From Aestuariibacter sp. (GTDB taxonomy: Bacteria > Pseudomonadota > Gammaproteobacteria > Enterobacterales > Alteromonadaceae), in contig CP051238.1 in assembly GCA_017794925.1 (NCBI GenBank), forward strand, positions 681,702-745,701: DNA of 64,000 bases, read 5' to 3'. The notes beneath the pieces are model-generated. The model searched no databases. It saw only the letters and a list, made by a program, of their open reading frames with translations, and was not told where the DNA came from. The position numbers were made by a program, and so were the translations under genes. Shown piece after piece: positions 1 through 9,417 of this stretch (the stretch's first letter is position 1; the number at the start of each line of letters is the position of its first letter).

Positions 1-255
1 TTACCTTACCAACTAGCTAATCTCACTTGGGCCTCTCTTTAGGTAAGAGCCGAAGCCCCCTTTGGTCCGTAGACATTATGCGGTATTAGCAGTCGTTTCC
101 AACTGTTATCCCCCTCGCAAAGGCAAGTTCCCAAGCATTACTCACCCGTCCGCCACTCGTCAGCAACTAGCAAGCTAGTTCTGCTACCGTTCGACTTGCA
201 TGTGTTAGGCCTGCCGCCAGCGTTCAATCTGAGCCATGATCAAACTCTTCAATTA
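1..255 (-). rRNA. rrs: 16S ribosomal RNA, 5' end (partial)
   Basis: Read on the minus strand, this carries the universal 16S start (GAAGAGTTTGATCATGGCTC) followed by the hallmark early 16S blocks, including ACACATGCAAGTCGAACGG and GTGGCGGACGGGTGAGTAAT. The mature 5' end falls at about 255; the gene runs off the left edge. The variable region resembles Alteromonadaceae 16S. Transcription runs leftward, away from the origin near 48.6 kb, so it is co-directional with replication. The rRNA operon beside yrdA and aroE matches the E. coli rrnD neighbourhood. Confidence 0.97.
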
Positions 256-325
256 AATATATCGAAATATGAATCGTCGTTGTGACACTCTTAACGAGTG
301 CCCACACAGATTGTCTTGTTATAAA

Positions 326-338
326 TTGTTAAAGAACA
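326..338 (-). promoter_or_regulatory. rrn boxA antitermination site
   Basis: The minus strand reads TGTTCTTTAACAA, an essentially consensus boxA bound by NusB/S10 in rRNA antitermination. It lies between the last rrn promoter and the mature 16S start, as expected in an rrn leader. Confidence 0.8.
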
Positions 339-399
339 GTGCAAACTCACTTGTTTGCTGCTTCAGCGTTCCTTCAGAACCTGCCGAAGCGGGGTGCGT

Positions 400-427
400 A
401 TAATACGCTGTTTGTTTTTGCTGTCAA
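400..427 (-). promoter_or_regulatory. rrn promoter P3 (closest to 16S)
   Basis: On the minus strand, -35 TTGACA (427-422), 16-bp spacer, -10 TATTAT (405-400), followed by a GC-rich discriminator. The A/T-rich tract upstream of the -35 could act as an UP element. It is the third of three promoters with the same spacer length. Confidence 0.75.
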
Positions 428-511
428 CGTTTTTTTGAAATTTATTTTCTCAAACCGTTTGAGCAAATCACTTCATGTTTTGTCTCTAGACTCCCTTGAA
501 GTGAGGCGCGC

Positions 512-539
512 ATTCTACGCTGTTTGTTTTCTTCGTCAA
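512..539 (-). promoter_or_regulatory. rrn promoter P2
   Basis: On the minus strand, -35 TTGACG (539-534), 16-bp spacer, -10 TAGAAT (517-512), followed by a G+C-rich discriminator, as in stringently controlled rRNA promoters. An A-tract sits directly upstream of the -35. Confidence 0.72.
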
Positions 540-652
540 CCTTTTTTTGAATTATTTTTCAAAGTCCGGATTGTCTGAAAACCGCTTGACACTTGGGCTT
601 GAGGAGTTTTTAACCACTCATCTTTTTGCCTTTCCTGCCGAAGCGGAGGCGC

Positions 653-680
653 ATTATAGAGAGTTCATTTACAGCGTCAA
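653..680 (-). promoter_or_regulatory. rrn promoter P1 (farthest from 16S)
   Basis: On the minus strand, -35 TTGACG (680-675), 16-bp spacer, perfect -10 TATAAT (658-653), then a G+C-rich discriminator. An A-rich block upstream of the -35 looks like an UP element. With P2 and P3 it forms a tandem array driving the rRNA operon. The 255-760 stretch holds this leader and no credible protein gene. Confidence 0.78.
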
Positions 681-760
681 CCCTTTTTTTAAAAGTTATC
701 TGTTTTTTCTTAAATGTAGTACAGTGAGCGCTCAATTAGGTAATAAGTAATAGATACACT

Positions 761-1447
761 ATGATTTGTGCTGCACAGCAATGCGTCTTTGTTCATGTCC
801 CCAAAACCGGTGGTCAGAGTGTTGAACAGTTTTTCCTTGAGTTAAATGGCCTGACGCTGAAACAAAAGCAACAGCTTTTAATTTCCCGTAACGATGATCC
901 GGCTAAAGGCCCCTCCCGTCTAGCTCATATGCGTGCCCATGAATATGTGGACTGCGGACATATGTCGCAGGATGATTATGACCGTTACTTCTCTTTTGCA
1001 TTTGTCAGGAATCCCTGGAGTCGACTTGTCTCTGAGTATTTGCATAAGAAACTGGATAATAAGTACAGCTTTAAACAGTGGGTATTCGAGGCAATGCCAG
1101 AAGCCGATGACTTTAGCGATGCATACCGGCATGTTATTCCGCAAACTGATTACCTGGTAAATAGTCAGGGTGACGTGATCGTAGACTTTGTTGGTCGCTT
1201 CGAGAATCTGCAAAATGACTTTAGTAAAGTATGTGAAAAGTTAGACATTGCTAACAGTGCACTGCCGCATGCTAATTCAACGTCCAGCTTCCGTCGTTCA
1301 CTAGAGCGTAAGATTCGTCATTTGTTTATTAAAGAGAAGCGTATTAAGCAACACTATACTGCCTACTATGATAATGAAACCATTGATAAGGTCGCAGCCT
1401 TGTACGCCAGCGACATTGCCATGTTTAATTACACGTTTGATGAGTAA
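761..1447 (+). CDS. sulfotransferase family protein
   Basis: A 228-residue cytosolic protein of the sulfotransferase superfamily. The N-terminal FVHVPKTGGQS (residues 10-20) is the PAPS 5'-phosphosulfate-binding loop, and FVRNPWSRLVSEY (from residue 81) is the 3'-phosphate-binding strand and helix. These enzymes move sulfate from PAPS to a carbohydrate or other hydroxyl; the acceptor cannot be told. No signal peptide or membrane anchor is visible. The stop is 3 bases before the ATG of the carbonic anhydrase gene, so the two are probably co-transcribed. It sits between the rRNA promoters and yrdA, where E. coli has no gene, so it is likely a lineage-specific insertion. Confidence 0.8.
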   Translation: MICAAQQCVFVHVPKTGGQSVEQFFLELNGLTLKQKQQLLISRNDDPAKGPSRLAHMRAHEYVDCGHMSQDDYDRYFSFAFVRNPWSRLVSEYLHKKLDNKYSFKQWVFEAMPEADDFSDAYRHVIPQTDYLVNSQGDVIVDFVGRFENLQNDFSKVCEKLDIANSALPHANSTSSFRRSLERKIRHLFIKEKRIKQHYTAYYDNETIDKVAALYASDIAMFNYTFDE

Positions 1448-1450
1448 ACC

Positions 1451-1996
1451 ATGACGACACTCAGTACTTATAAAGGTATCAACCCTACCCTTGGTAATAA
1501 GGTATATATTGCTGACTCCTGCCGTTTGGTCGGTGACATTCGCATCGGGGCCGACAGCAGCATTTGGCATATGGTTGCAGCACGCGGCGATGTGAACCAC
1601 ATTGTTATTGGTGAGCGCACCAATGTGCAGGACGGTACCGTCCTCCATGTTACCCGCAAATCAGCATCCAACCCGGAAGGGTTCCCGCTCCTTATTGGCG
1701 ACGATGTCACAATAGGTCACATGTGCATGCTGCATGGTTGCCAGCTTGGCAATCGTATCTTAGTGGGTATGGGAGCGATTATTATGGATGGCGCCGTCGT
1801 TCAGGATGATGTCTTTATTGGCGCTGGCACACTCGTTCCCCCCAATAAGACGCTGGAAAGTGGCTACCTTTATGTAGGTAATCCAATGGTGCAGAAGCGC
1901 CCGCTGTCAGACAGTGAACGTGCTTTTCTCAAGCAGTCCGCTATTAACTACGTGGAACTGAAAGACGATTACCTGCAAGAAGCCGGAGAGAAATAG
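1451..1996 (+). CDS. yrdA: gamma-carbonic anhydrase-like hexapeptide-repeat protein (YrdA family)
   Basis: A 181-residue left-handed beta-helix protein made of hexapeptide repeats (VGDIRIG, IVIGER, LIGDDVTIGH, VFIGAG). The three histidines expected to bind metal are at 66, 90 and 95 (LHVTRK, GHMCMLH). Family members form trimers with zinc or iron between subunits; carbonic anhydrase activity of the bacterial YrdA group is often weak or unproven. E. coli yrdA also lies between an rRNA operon and aroE, so orthology is supported by position. It follows the sulfotransferase gene with a 3-base gap. Confidence 0.9.
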   Translation: MTTLSTYKGINPTLGNKVYIADSCRLVGDIRIGADSSIWHMVAARGDVNHIVIGERTNVQDGTVLHVTRKSASNPEGFPLLIGDDVTIGHMCMLHGCQLGNRILVGMGAIIMDGAVVQDDVFIGAGTLVPPNKTLESGYLYVGNPMVQKRPLSDSERAFLKQSAINYVELKDDYLQEAGEK

Positions 1997-2021
1997 TCCC
2001 ACCGGCTTATGTCTTTGAGAA

Positions 2022-2840
2022 TCAGGACGTCTTTTTTAACTCACGTAAATAGTGTTCGACGTCGTGTGTTTCCGGTTGCTGACCAGTCCAGATAGTAAAA
2101 GCAGCAGCCGCTTGCTGAACCAGCATACCCAATCCGTCAACCTGAGCCGTCGCGCCGTGTTCTCTAGCAAATCCCATAAATACAGTGGGTTCACTGCCGT
2201 ACACCATGTCATATGCAATAGTACAATGCTTAAAGACAGACACAGGGACTTCCGGCAATGTGCCCTGTAAGCTGGCAGAGGTTGAGTTAATTACCACCTC
2301 ATAGCTTGAAGCGAGTGATTCTGTTGTTACGGCAACAACCCGGTCGTTGTCACTGTCTTTTGCAATAACCTGCGCTTTACTTAGTGTGCGGTTAAGAATG
2401 TGTAACGCTTTCACACCGGCTTCCAGTAGTGGCTGAACAACACCTTTAGCCGCCCCCCCAGCACCAAGTAACAACACACTTGCGCCATCAAGCTTCGCGC
2501 CTTTTGCTATCAGATCGCTAACCAGCCCGATGCCATCTGTGTTAAATGCTTGCAGCGTACCGCTTTCATCACGCTTCAGGGTATTTGCTGCTTTTGCTAA
2601 TTTGGCAGCTGAATTACATTCATTGGCTAATGCGTAAGCCTGCTCTTTGAACGGTAGGGTTACATTGCACCCGACGCCGCCTTCGGCCCAAAAATTGGAG
2701 AGTGATTGCTCAAACCCATCTACCGGCGCGAGTATTTTTGTGTACTCCAGCTCTATGCCGCAGGATTTTGCGAACATTGTATGAATAGTTGGTGATAAAC
2801 TCTGAGCAATCGGATTTCCAAAAACGGCGTATTTTTTCAT
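2022..2840 (-). CDS. aroE: shikimate 5-dehydrogenase
   Basis: 272 residues from the ATG at 2840. It reduces 3-dehydroshikimate to shikimate with NADPH in chorismate synthesis. Substrate-site residues are in NPIAQSLSP (9-17), Lys65 (VTLPFKEQ) and Asp102 (AFNTDGIG); the nucleotide-binding loop is GAGGAAKG from residue 126. I chose this start because the family begins with KYAVFGNPI; an upstream in-frame ATG would add 21 unlike residues. There is no clear ribosome-binding site. The start codon overlaps, on the opposite strand, the ATG of the globin gene by two bases, which leaves no intergenic space for divergent promoters. Confidence 0.95.
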   Translation of the reverse strand: MKKYAVFGNPIAQSLSPTIHTMFAKSCGIELEYTKILAPVDGFEQSLSNFWAEGGVGCNVTLPFKEQAYALANECNSAAKLAKAANTLKRDESGTLQAFNTDGIGLVSDLIAKGAKLDGASVLLLGAGGAAKGVVQPLLEAGVKALHILNRTLSKAQVIAKDSDNDRVVAVTTESLASSYEVVINSTSASLQGTLPEVPVSVFKHCTIAYDMVYGSEPTVFMGFAREHGATAQVDGLGMLVQQAAAAFTIWTGQQPETHDVEHYLRELKKTS

Positions 2841-3276
2841 GGGATTGTTATCTAAATTAGGAATGGGCAAGAAATCGACTGCCAACTCTACTGATGTTAC
2901 CACCCCCTATCAAGCAATAGGCGGTGAAAAAGTTGCCCATGCAATAGCCAACCGCTTTTATGACATCATGGAAACCGACCCGATTGCGGCTGAACTACTT
3001 GCGATTCATCCACAACCACTGGACAGAATAAGGCATGTTTTTGGCCTTTACCTGACTATGTGGCTCGGTGGACCCAACGAATACGAACAACAGCGCGGCC
3101 ACCCGCGTTTACGTGCTCGCCATTTGCCTTTTACGGTGACCCCTGCATTAAAAGTACAGTGGATGTACTGCATGAAGAAAGCCATGTACGAAAATGTATC
3201 GGATATCGCTTTGGCAAATCAACTGTTAGCGGCTTTGGATCAACTTGCTGATCACATGATTAATACTGAGGCGTAA
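2839..3276 (+). CDS. group II truncated hemoglobin
   Basis: A 145-residue 2-on-2 globin. Visible family marks are TPYQAIGGE at the start of the fold, Tyr41 in RFYDIM (B10), the GHPRLRARHLPF segment with the proximal heme histidine at 95, and Trp108 (G8) typical of the TrbO group. Such proteins bind O2 or react with NO and peroxide; the exact role here is unknown. The first ATG (2839) is used; an ATG at 2863 is possible and would remove the overlap with aroE. The 3' end runs into the A-tract of the ompW terminator. It lies beside ompW (with an FNR-like site) and oxygen-dependent hemF, an oxygen-themed neighbourhood. Confidence 0.9.
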   Translation: MGLLSKLGMGKKSTANSTDVTTPYQAIGGEKVAHAIANRFYDIMETDPIAAELLAIHPQPLDRIRHVFGLYLTMWLGGPNEYEQQRGHPRLRARHLPFTVTPALKVQWMYCMKKAMYENVSDIALANQLLAALDQLADHMINTEA

Positions 3277-3300
3277 AAAAAAGCCCTTCCAAGGAAGGGC
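3275..3300 (-). terminator. intrinsic terminator of ompW
   Basis: Stem GCCCTTCC / GGAAGGGC (3283-3290 / 3293-3300) with a 2-base loop. On the minus strand it is followed by eight T (3282-3275). The U-tract overlaps the stop codon of the convergent globin gene. Confidence 0.85.
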
Positions 3301-3344
3301 AACAGGCAGTGCAAAAACACAAGGTGAAACTGATAAAGCTGTTT

Positions 3345-4028
3345 TTAGAATTTGTAACCCAGCGACAGGGTGTAAACAAATGGGTCGATATCCACATCAA
3401 CGCTGCCTTTAACATCCGCAACCGTAAATGTGGCGGTCGTATCGATAGCGATATAGCGCGCAGAAGCATTGATTAACCATTTGTCATCGATTTCATAGTC
3501 AAAGCCCAGTTGCGCTGATAGGCCAAATGAAGAGTCCAGAGATAAATCCTGGAAAGTCTGGGCTTCACGTGTGTTAGTAAATTCTTCATCGAAGAAAATG
3601 GTGTAGTTTACGCCGACACCTACATAAGGCGCGAAGGCACTTTGTGTATCGAAGAAATAGACCGCGCTAACGGTAGGAGGAAGATGTGTTACTTCTGCAA
3701 GTTTGCCATCACCCAGACCCAGACCGTTATCCGCGGTATCGATGAGGGTTACGTCATGGGAAAATGGCGTGGCAGCCAGCACTTCCAGTCCCCAGTTTGA
3801 ACTCAGCATGTACACTAAATTCAAACCAATCTGAGTATTAGAGTCGACTTCCACTCCCATACCAACGTTACCGCCCAAAGCGTCAACATTAACGTTACTG
3901 GAGTCATCATTAGGTGCCACGGTAGTCAGGCCAGCACGAACCAGAATATCGCCTGCTTCATAAGCAAACGCAGAAGGCGCTGAAATTAGCGCGGCCAGTA
4001 CCATTGTGGCTAAGGTTGATTTTTTCAT
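3345..4028 (-). CDS. ompW: OmpW family outer-membrane protein
   Basis: 227 residues. A classical signal peptide (MKKSTLATMVLAALISAPSA, cleaved after AFA) is followed by an alternating beta-barrel pattern ending in the outer-membrane sorting signal YKF. Family features include GDILVRAG near the mature N terminus and LPPTVSAVYFF and APYVGVGVNYT in the middle. OmpW is an 8-stranded barrel thought to admit small hydrophobic molecules and, in E. coli, is controlled by oxygen regulators. An FNR-type palindrome sits 112 bases upstream. The gene is monocistronic, with its own terminator. Confidence 0.93.
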   Translation of the reverse strand: MKKSTLATMVLAALISAPSAFAYEAGDILVRAGLTTVAPNDDSSNVNVDALGGNVGMGVEVDSNTQIGLNLVYMLSSNWGLEVLAATPFSHDVTLIDTADNGLGLGDGKLAEVTHLPPTVSAVYFFDTQSAFAPYVGVGVNYTIFFDEEFTNTREAQTFQDLSLDSSFGLSAQLGFDYEIDDKWLINASARYIAIDTTATFTVADVKGSVDVDIDPFVYTLSLGYKF

Positions 4029-4109
4029 TGTACTTTCTCACTTGTTTTAACTTGATGAGGCGTACTGTACGCTTCCCCAAAATCAAAATGTTGATCTAAA
4101 ACAAATTTG

Positions 4110-4153
4110 AAAATACGTTTTACTATCAGTGATTTCGAGTTGATCTGCATCAA
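4110..4153 (-). promoter_or_regulatory. putative FNR-type site and promoter of ompW
   Basis: TTGATCTGCATCAA (4140-4153) is a perfect match to the FNR consensus TTGATnnnnATCAA. On the minus strand a -10-like TATTTT lies at 4115-4110, which would put the start site at about 4103 and the palindrome centre near -42, the class II activator position. A second, one-mismatch copy (TTGATCTAAAACAA) is at 4091-4104. Regulation is inferred from sequence only. Confidence 0.55.
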
Positions 4154-4167
4154 CTCGAATCACTGAT
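4125..4167. repeat. long inverted repeat between hemF and ompW
   Basis: Left arm 4125-4144 and right arm 4149-4167 are complementary over 19 bp with one bulged base and a CTGC loop. The FNR-like palindrome is the centre of this repeat. On the minus strand it lies just downstream of the hemF stop but has no T-tract, so it could act as a U-less transcription end or mRNA 3' hairpin for hemF as well as an operator. Confidence 0.75.
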
Positions 4168-4178
4168 CAGGGTTGATT

Positions 4179-5665
<1,487 letters not shown>

Positions 5666-5675
5666 ATTACTACCT

Positions 5676-6230
5676 CTAATCTTCGCGTTGTTGTTTGAAT
5701 CCACACAGGGGCTGAGGACAAACCAACTGTCCCTTCTTGTCTACCAATATCGCCCAGCCACATTCAGGGCAAGGTTCTGGTACGGGGGCGAAATTTACCA
5801 CATATCGGCATTGAGGATAACGATTACAGGCAAAAAACCGTTTACCGTATTTATTAGTACGGTCGATTAAATGGCCTTCTTTGCATTTAGGGCAGTCCAC
5901 CAGCGTATCCTGCTGTGATTTAGTCCCTTCAATATGATGACACTCGGGGAAGTTTGTGCAGCCAATAAACATGCCGTAACGGCCTTTTTTAATGGCCATG
6001 GTTGAGCCACATTCGGGGCAGCGGCTGTCTTCTATTAATTTTAAAACGGTAGTTTGTGTGTCGTGCAGAGGCTTGGCGTAGTGGCATTCGGGATAGCCAC
6101 TACACCCTACAAACGGACCGTTCTTACTGTTTCGGACATGCAGATCTTTCCCGCAGTCCGGACATTGCCCGTACTGTTGTTCGAGTGCGTGTTCATGCGC
6201 ACTGAATAACGAATGATCAATTTTCGACAC
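5676..6230 (-). CDS. yrdD: topoisomerase I-type zinc-finger protein (YrdD family)
   Basis: 184 residues, almost entirely four C4 zinc ribbons of the kind found at the C terminus of DNA topoisomerase I. The cysteine sets are C23/C26/C43/C49, C71/C74/C91/C97, C113/C116/C135/C141 and C154/C157/C171/C176. There is no topoisomerase catalytic domain, so it is a stand-alone single-stranded nucleic-acid-binding protein of unknown duty. The position between smg and tsaC is the same as in E. coli. Expected to be cytosolic. Confidence 0.92.
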   Translation of the reverse strand: MSKIDHSLFSAHEHALEQQYGQCPDCGKDLHVRNSKNGPFVGCSGYPECHYAKPLHDTQTTVLKLIEDSRCPECGSTMAIKKGRYGMFIGCTNFPECHHIEGTKSQQDTLVDCPKCKEGHLIDRTNKYGKRFFACNRYPQCRYVVNFAPVPEPCPECGWAILVDKKGQLVCPQPLCGFKQQRED

Positions 6231-6258
6231 GGCGTCTCAACACTTACCCTATATGGAA

Positions 6259-6735
6259 TTAGTGCAGTATACCGTCATACTCTTCGAATAACAGATCTTC
6301 CATTTGTGCGTAGGCGTTTTCTTTGCCAGGCACATTAAACAATACCATGAGGACTACCCATTTGAGATCTTCAAGACAGAACTCGACTGAGTCGATCTCC
6401 ATCACGCGGTCGATCACCATTTCACGGGTAGACGCATCAAGTACACCGACTTGTTCAAGGAATAACAAAAATCCCTGACATTCGGTATCTAAGCGCATTT
6501 GTTCCTGCTGGGTATAAATGCGGCTCAAGCCACTGCTTATCCCTTTACAGAAATAGGGGTTAATATCGGTTTCCTGCAGCGCAGCCAGTTTTTCCAGCCA
6601 TGCCAGTGCTTTGTAGATTTCATCATGATGGAATCCCGCCCGAATGAGCTCATCGGTGAGTTCATCCTGATCGACGCGAATTTCCGTCTCACTATGGACG
6701 AAGTTCTCGAACAGATACATGAGGATATCGAACAT
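6259..6735 (-). CDS. smg: Smg family protein (DUF494)
   Basis: 158 residues beginning [16 protein letters not shown], the typical Smg start. The ATG at 6735 follows a strong GAGGGGG ribosome-binding site; an earlier in-frame ATG at 6765 lacks one. It is an acidic helical cytosolic protein with no assigned biochemical role. Its place between dprA and the YrdD zinc protein is conserved in many gammaproteobacteria. The 265 bases upstream (6736-7000) contain no credible gene and probably hold the promoter of this leftward group. Confidence 0.92.
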   Translation of the reverse strand: MFDILMYLFENFVHSETEIRVDQDELTDELIRAGFHHDEIYKALAWLEKLAALQETDINPYFCKGISSGLSRIYTQQEQMRLDTECQGFLLFLEQVGVLDASTREMVIDRVMEIDSVEFCLEDLKWVVLMVLFNVPGKENAYAQMEDLLFEEYDGILH

Positions 6736-7000
6736 TATATTTTCCCCCTCAAGTTGATGTAACAACCAGACAGTTGCTACGGTAACCTCGCAACTTATAA
6801 TTACGGCGTGGCCTGCTTAGCGAATAGGTCACAACGTTGCGTTCGGCATTAACACTATTAAGCATAGTGCTTAATCTCAACTTATCTAAAAATCCTGTCT
6901 CTGCCAAGCATTCAAGGTATTTTTTTTTAATTAATCCTGTTGGTTGGCTACTGATAGTCCAATTTGCTGGTTTTAGCACCAGGCGCTAAGCGATTTATAA

Positions 7001-8107
7001 TCAGTAGTTCCTTGTGTACCCACCGGGTACGGCCGTTACCAGGCCTGCAAGCTCATACTCCAGGATATCCGCCATCACCTGTGCAACCGACAATCCCGAA
7101 CGACTGGCTAAATCATCGATACTGGTAAATTCAGCATCGACATGGCCCAGCAGATCATCAGGCTGCGCTATAGCAAGCGTCTTCTGAATGGTTTCAGCAC
7201 TCCTGGATCCGGCTATTGGTTCAATACCCAGTTCATTCAGAATATCCTGCACGCAGGTAGTCAGCTTAGCGCCTTGCTGAATCAAGTAGTGCGGCCCTTC
7301 TGTCAGCGGTTGCTTTATATTGCCAGGAATCGCGAATACGTCTTTTCCCGCGTCAGCCGCCAGGTTTGCCGTGATCATCGAGCCACTTTTTATTTTTGCT
7401 TCAATGACTAACACAGCATCAGACAGCGCGGCAATGAGGCGGTTTCGCCTCGGGAAGTGATAGGGCTTGGGACTTGTCCATGGCGCAAACTCACTCACCA
7501 GGCACCCTCCTTTGTCTACTAGCTCACGAGCCAGCTTATTATGACTTTTGGGGTGTATATGCTGCAATCCAGCTCCCATTACTGCCAGGGTATTTCCTTT
7601 TGTGTTCATTGCCCCTTTGTGTGCCGCACCATCAATACCCAATGCGAGCCCACTGGTAACAGTGAGCCCTACAGTGCCCAATTCGTTTGCAAATGCTGTT
7701 GCACAGCGCAATCCTTGAAGAGTTGCTTTGCGGCTGCCCACAATGGCAACTTGCCTTCGATTGAGTAACGCTTTATTACCGACGCAATAAAGTACAAGGG
7801 GTGGTGATGACAGTTGCCTGAGCGTCTCAGGATACAGCTCATGTTCACAATCAATAATGCATTGTTGGCTGGTATCAGACATCCAGCTTGCGGCGCGTGT
7901 AAGCTCATCGCGAGCCAAATTAAAGGCCGTACAATCACGTTCCTCCAATCCCTTCTCTACTAAAGATTGATAAGACAAGTTAAACGCGTCGGTTATCGTT
8001 AATTGATGATGCGATAACCATTTCAGCCAAAATGCAGGAGAGCGCTTTTCAAACAGGCTTAATGACAGCCAGCGCAACGTGGTATCAGAGGGTGTGGTGT
8101 GTTGCAT
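7001..8107 (-). CDS. dprA: DNA-processing protein DprA (Smf)
   Basis: 368 residues. It binds incoming single-stranded DNA and loads RecA in natural transformation, and has a less clear role in non-competent cells. The Rossmann-like core shows VAIVGSRKATLQG, TSGLALGIDGAAHKGAM and SEFAPWTSPKPYHFPRRNR. An N-terminal helical region (about 1-90) and a C-terminal winged-helix-like part (about 300-368) flank it. It lies 36 bases downstream of the LysM gene and is probably co-transcribed with it. Confidence 0.95.
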   Translation of the reverse strand: MQHTTPSDTTLRWLSLSLFEKRSPAFWLKWLSHHQLTITDAFNLSYQSLVEKGLEERDCTAFNLARDELTRAASWMSDTSQQCIIDCEHELYPETLRQLSSPPLVLYCVGNKALLNRRQVAIVGSRKATLQGLRCATAFANELGTVGLTVTSGLALGIDGAAHKGAMNTKGNTLAVMGAGLQHIHPKSHNKLARELVDKGGCLVSEFAPWTSPKPYHFPRRNRLIAALSDAVLVIEAKIKSGSMITANLAADAGKDVFAIPGNIKQPLTEGPHYLIQQGAKLTTCVQDILNELGIEPIAGSRSAETIQKTLAIAQPDDLLGHVDAEFTSIDDLASRSGLSVAQVMADILEYELAGLVTAVPGGYTRNY

Positions 8108-8143
8108 AAACGCTCCCGGTCTATACCGGGAGCCACCTAGTCA

Positions 8144-9217
8144 CTATGGTTGTGCGACAATATTCCCGGTTTTTACAATGTCGGCTGCACGTGTAATGAT
8201 GCCGTAACTGGCATGCGTAAACGTACTGAAAATAATCAACTCACCCACTTTTAATGCGGGCTGCTCAACGGTAGAGCCGTCGTCAAATACACTCACGACC
8301 ACTTTACTTTCGCTTAAGTACTTAGGTTCATCGCCATCTATAATGGTTGGGCCCTGCTGGTAAATCCCCATCACGGTACCCGGCTCGATGTCCTCTTCGC
8401 CTAAATCAACAATCACTACATCGTACTTGCCCAACAACTGATGCTGGTGAAGGTTGCCCACTATAAAACCGCGCTGGGATTTGCTGGCGGCCTGCAGTGT
8501 CATATCACCTGCGGTTTTTGGCTCGCCGTACAAGAGCTTGTCACCACGCTTGGCTTCCGAGTTGGCGTCTTCGATTTTCACCAGCCATTCTCCGGCTGCG
8601 CGATCTTCTACCATGGTAGCGTCGGCGATATGGTGCACCTGTACCCCGAGCGTATTGCCGTCGAGGTCTTCGATCTTAGATTGTTTCCGAATTACCCGAT
8701 ACTGATCTCTGGCACGGCCGCTGCGACGACTCATTACCAGGTCATCGTCTACAAAACGCATAGATGCATTTTTATCGCCAAGCAAATGAGGCAGGATCTT
8801 GTATTTGCCCGGATCGAGGATTTCATGATGTTGAATATACGGCTCTATTACTGACCACGGCAGCAAGCTTATTGGAGATGGTTTGGTTGATCGGGCAACA
8901 TTCGGCGACAGTGTAATGCGAGGCTTATCCCTGACTACTTCCATTACGGGTTCACCGTCAACATAACGTAACACCAACACATCACCGGGATATATCAGGT
9001 GTGGATTCATAATTTGCGTGTTATTGCGCCACAACTCAGGCCACAGCCAGGGCTTGTCCAAAAACAACCTGGCGATGTCCCAAAGCGTATCGTTTTTCTT
9101 TACTGTGTAGGTAGTTGGAGCACCATCTTTCACGTCCAACGCCAGCGCCGTTCCAGCAAAACACCACAGCAAACCAGCGGTTATTATTGCGATCAGCGTT
9201 TTCGATTTATTTACCAT
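8144..9217 (-). CDS. LysM peptidoglycan-binding domain protein
   Basis: 357 residues with an N-terminal signal peptide (IIAIITAGLLW-type hydrophobic stretch, cleavage near ALA at about 26). One LysM domain follows at about 35-83 (TYTVKKNDTLWDIA ... NPHLIYPGDVLVL). The remaining ~270 residues are a conserved periplasmic region with no recognised catalytic motif. LysM proteins at this position, divergent from def and upstream of dprA, are common in gammaproteobacteria, but their function is not established. The divergent promoter region for this gene and def lies in 9218-9417. Confidence 0.88.
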   Translation of the reverse strand: MVNKSKTLIAIITAGLLWCFAGTALALDVKDGAPTTYTVKKNDTLWDIARLFLDKPWLWPELWRNNTQIMNPHLIYPGDVLVLRYVDGEPVMEVVRDKPRITLSPNVARSTKPSPISLLPWSVIEPYIQHHEILDPGKYKILPHLLGDKNASMRFVDDDLVMSRRSGRARDQYRVIRKQSKIEDLDGNTLGVQVHHIADATMVEDRAAGEWLVKIEDANSEAKRGDKLLYGEPKTAGDMTLQAASKSQRGFIVGNLHQHQLLGKYDVVIVDLGEEDIEPGTVMGIYQQGPTIIDGDEPKYLSESKVVVSVFDDGSTVEQPALKVGELIIFSTFTHASYGIITRAADIVKTGNIVAQP

Positions 9218-9417
9218 TGTTCATCCTCGCCCTGTGCCGGGTGGCTGCACTACCTTGTATTATTAGATCATAATCCCCAATTATTCAGTAGTGTAATGAT
9301 TATATACTGCATGAAAACCTGCTTTAGGCTAGAATAAAGGCAGTAAGCACCTTGTAAATAGTCCTATCGGACGGTGCGTATATTTCTTAATACAGAATAG
9401 AGTGTAAATAGCAACAG

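Noticed and set aside
339..750. Two overlapping short plus-strand reading frames in the rRNA leader
   Set aside because: They run antisense through the three rrn promoters and boxA; composition follows the repeated promoter DNA, and there is no ribosome-binding site.
6749..6979. 76-codon minus-strand frame between dprA and smg
   Set aside because: No family, poor start region, and it overlaps the ribosome-binding region of smg; better explained as promoter space.
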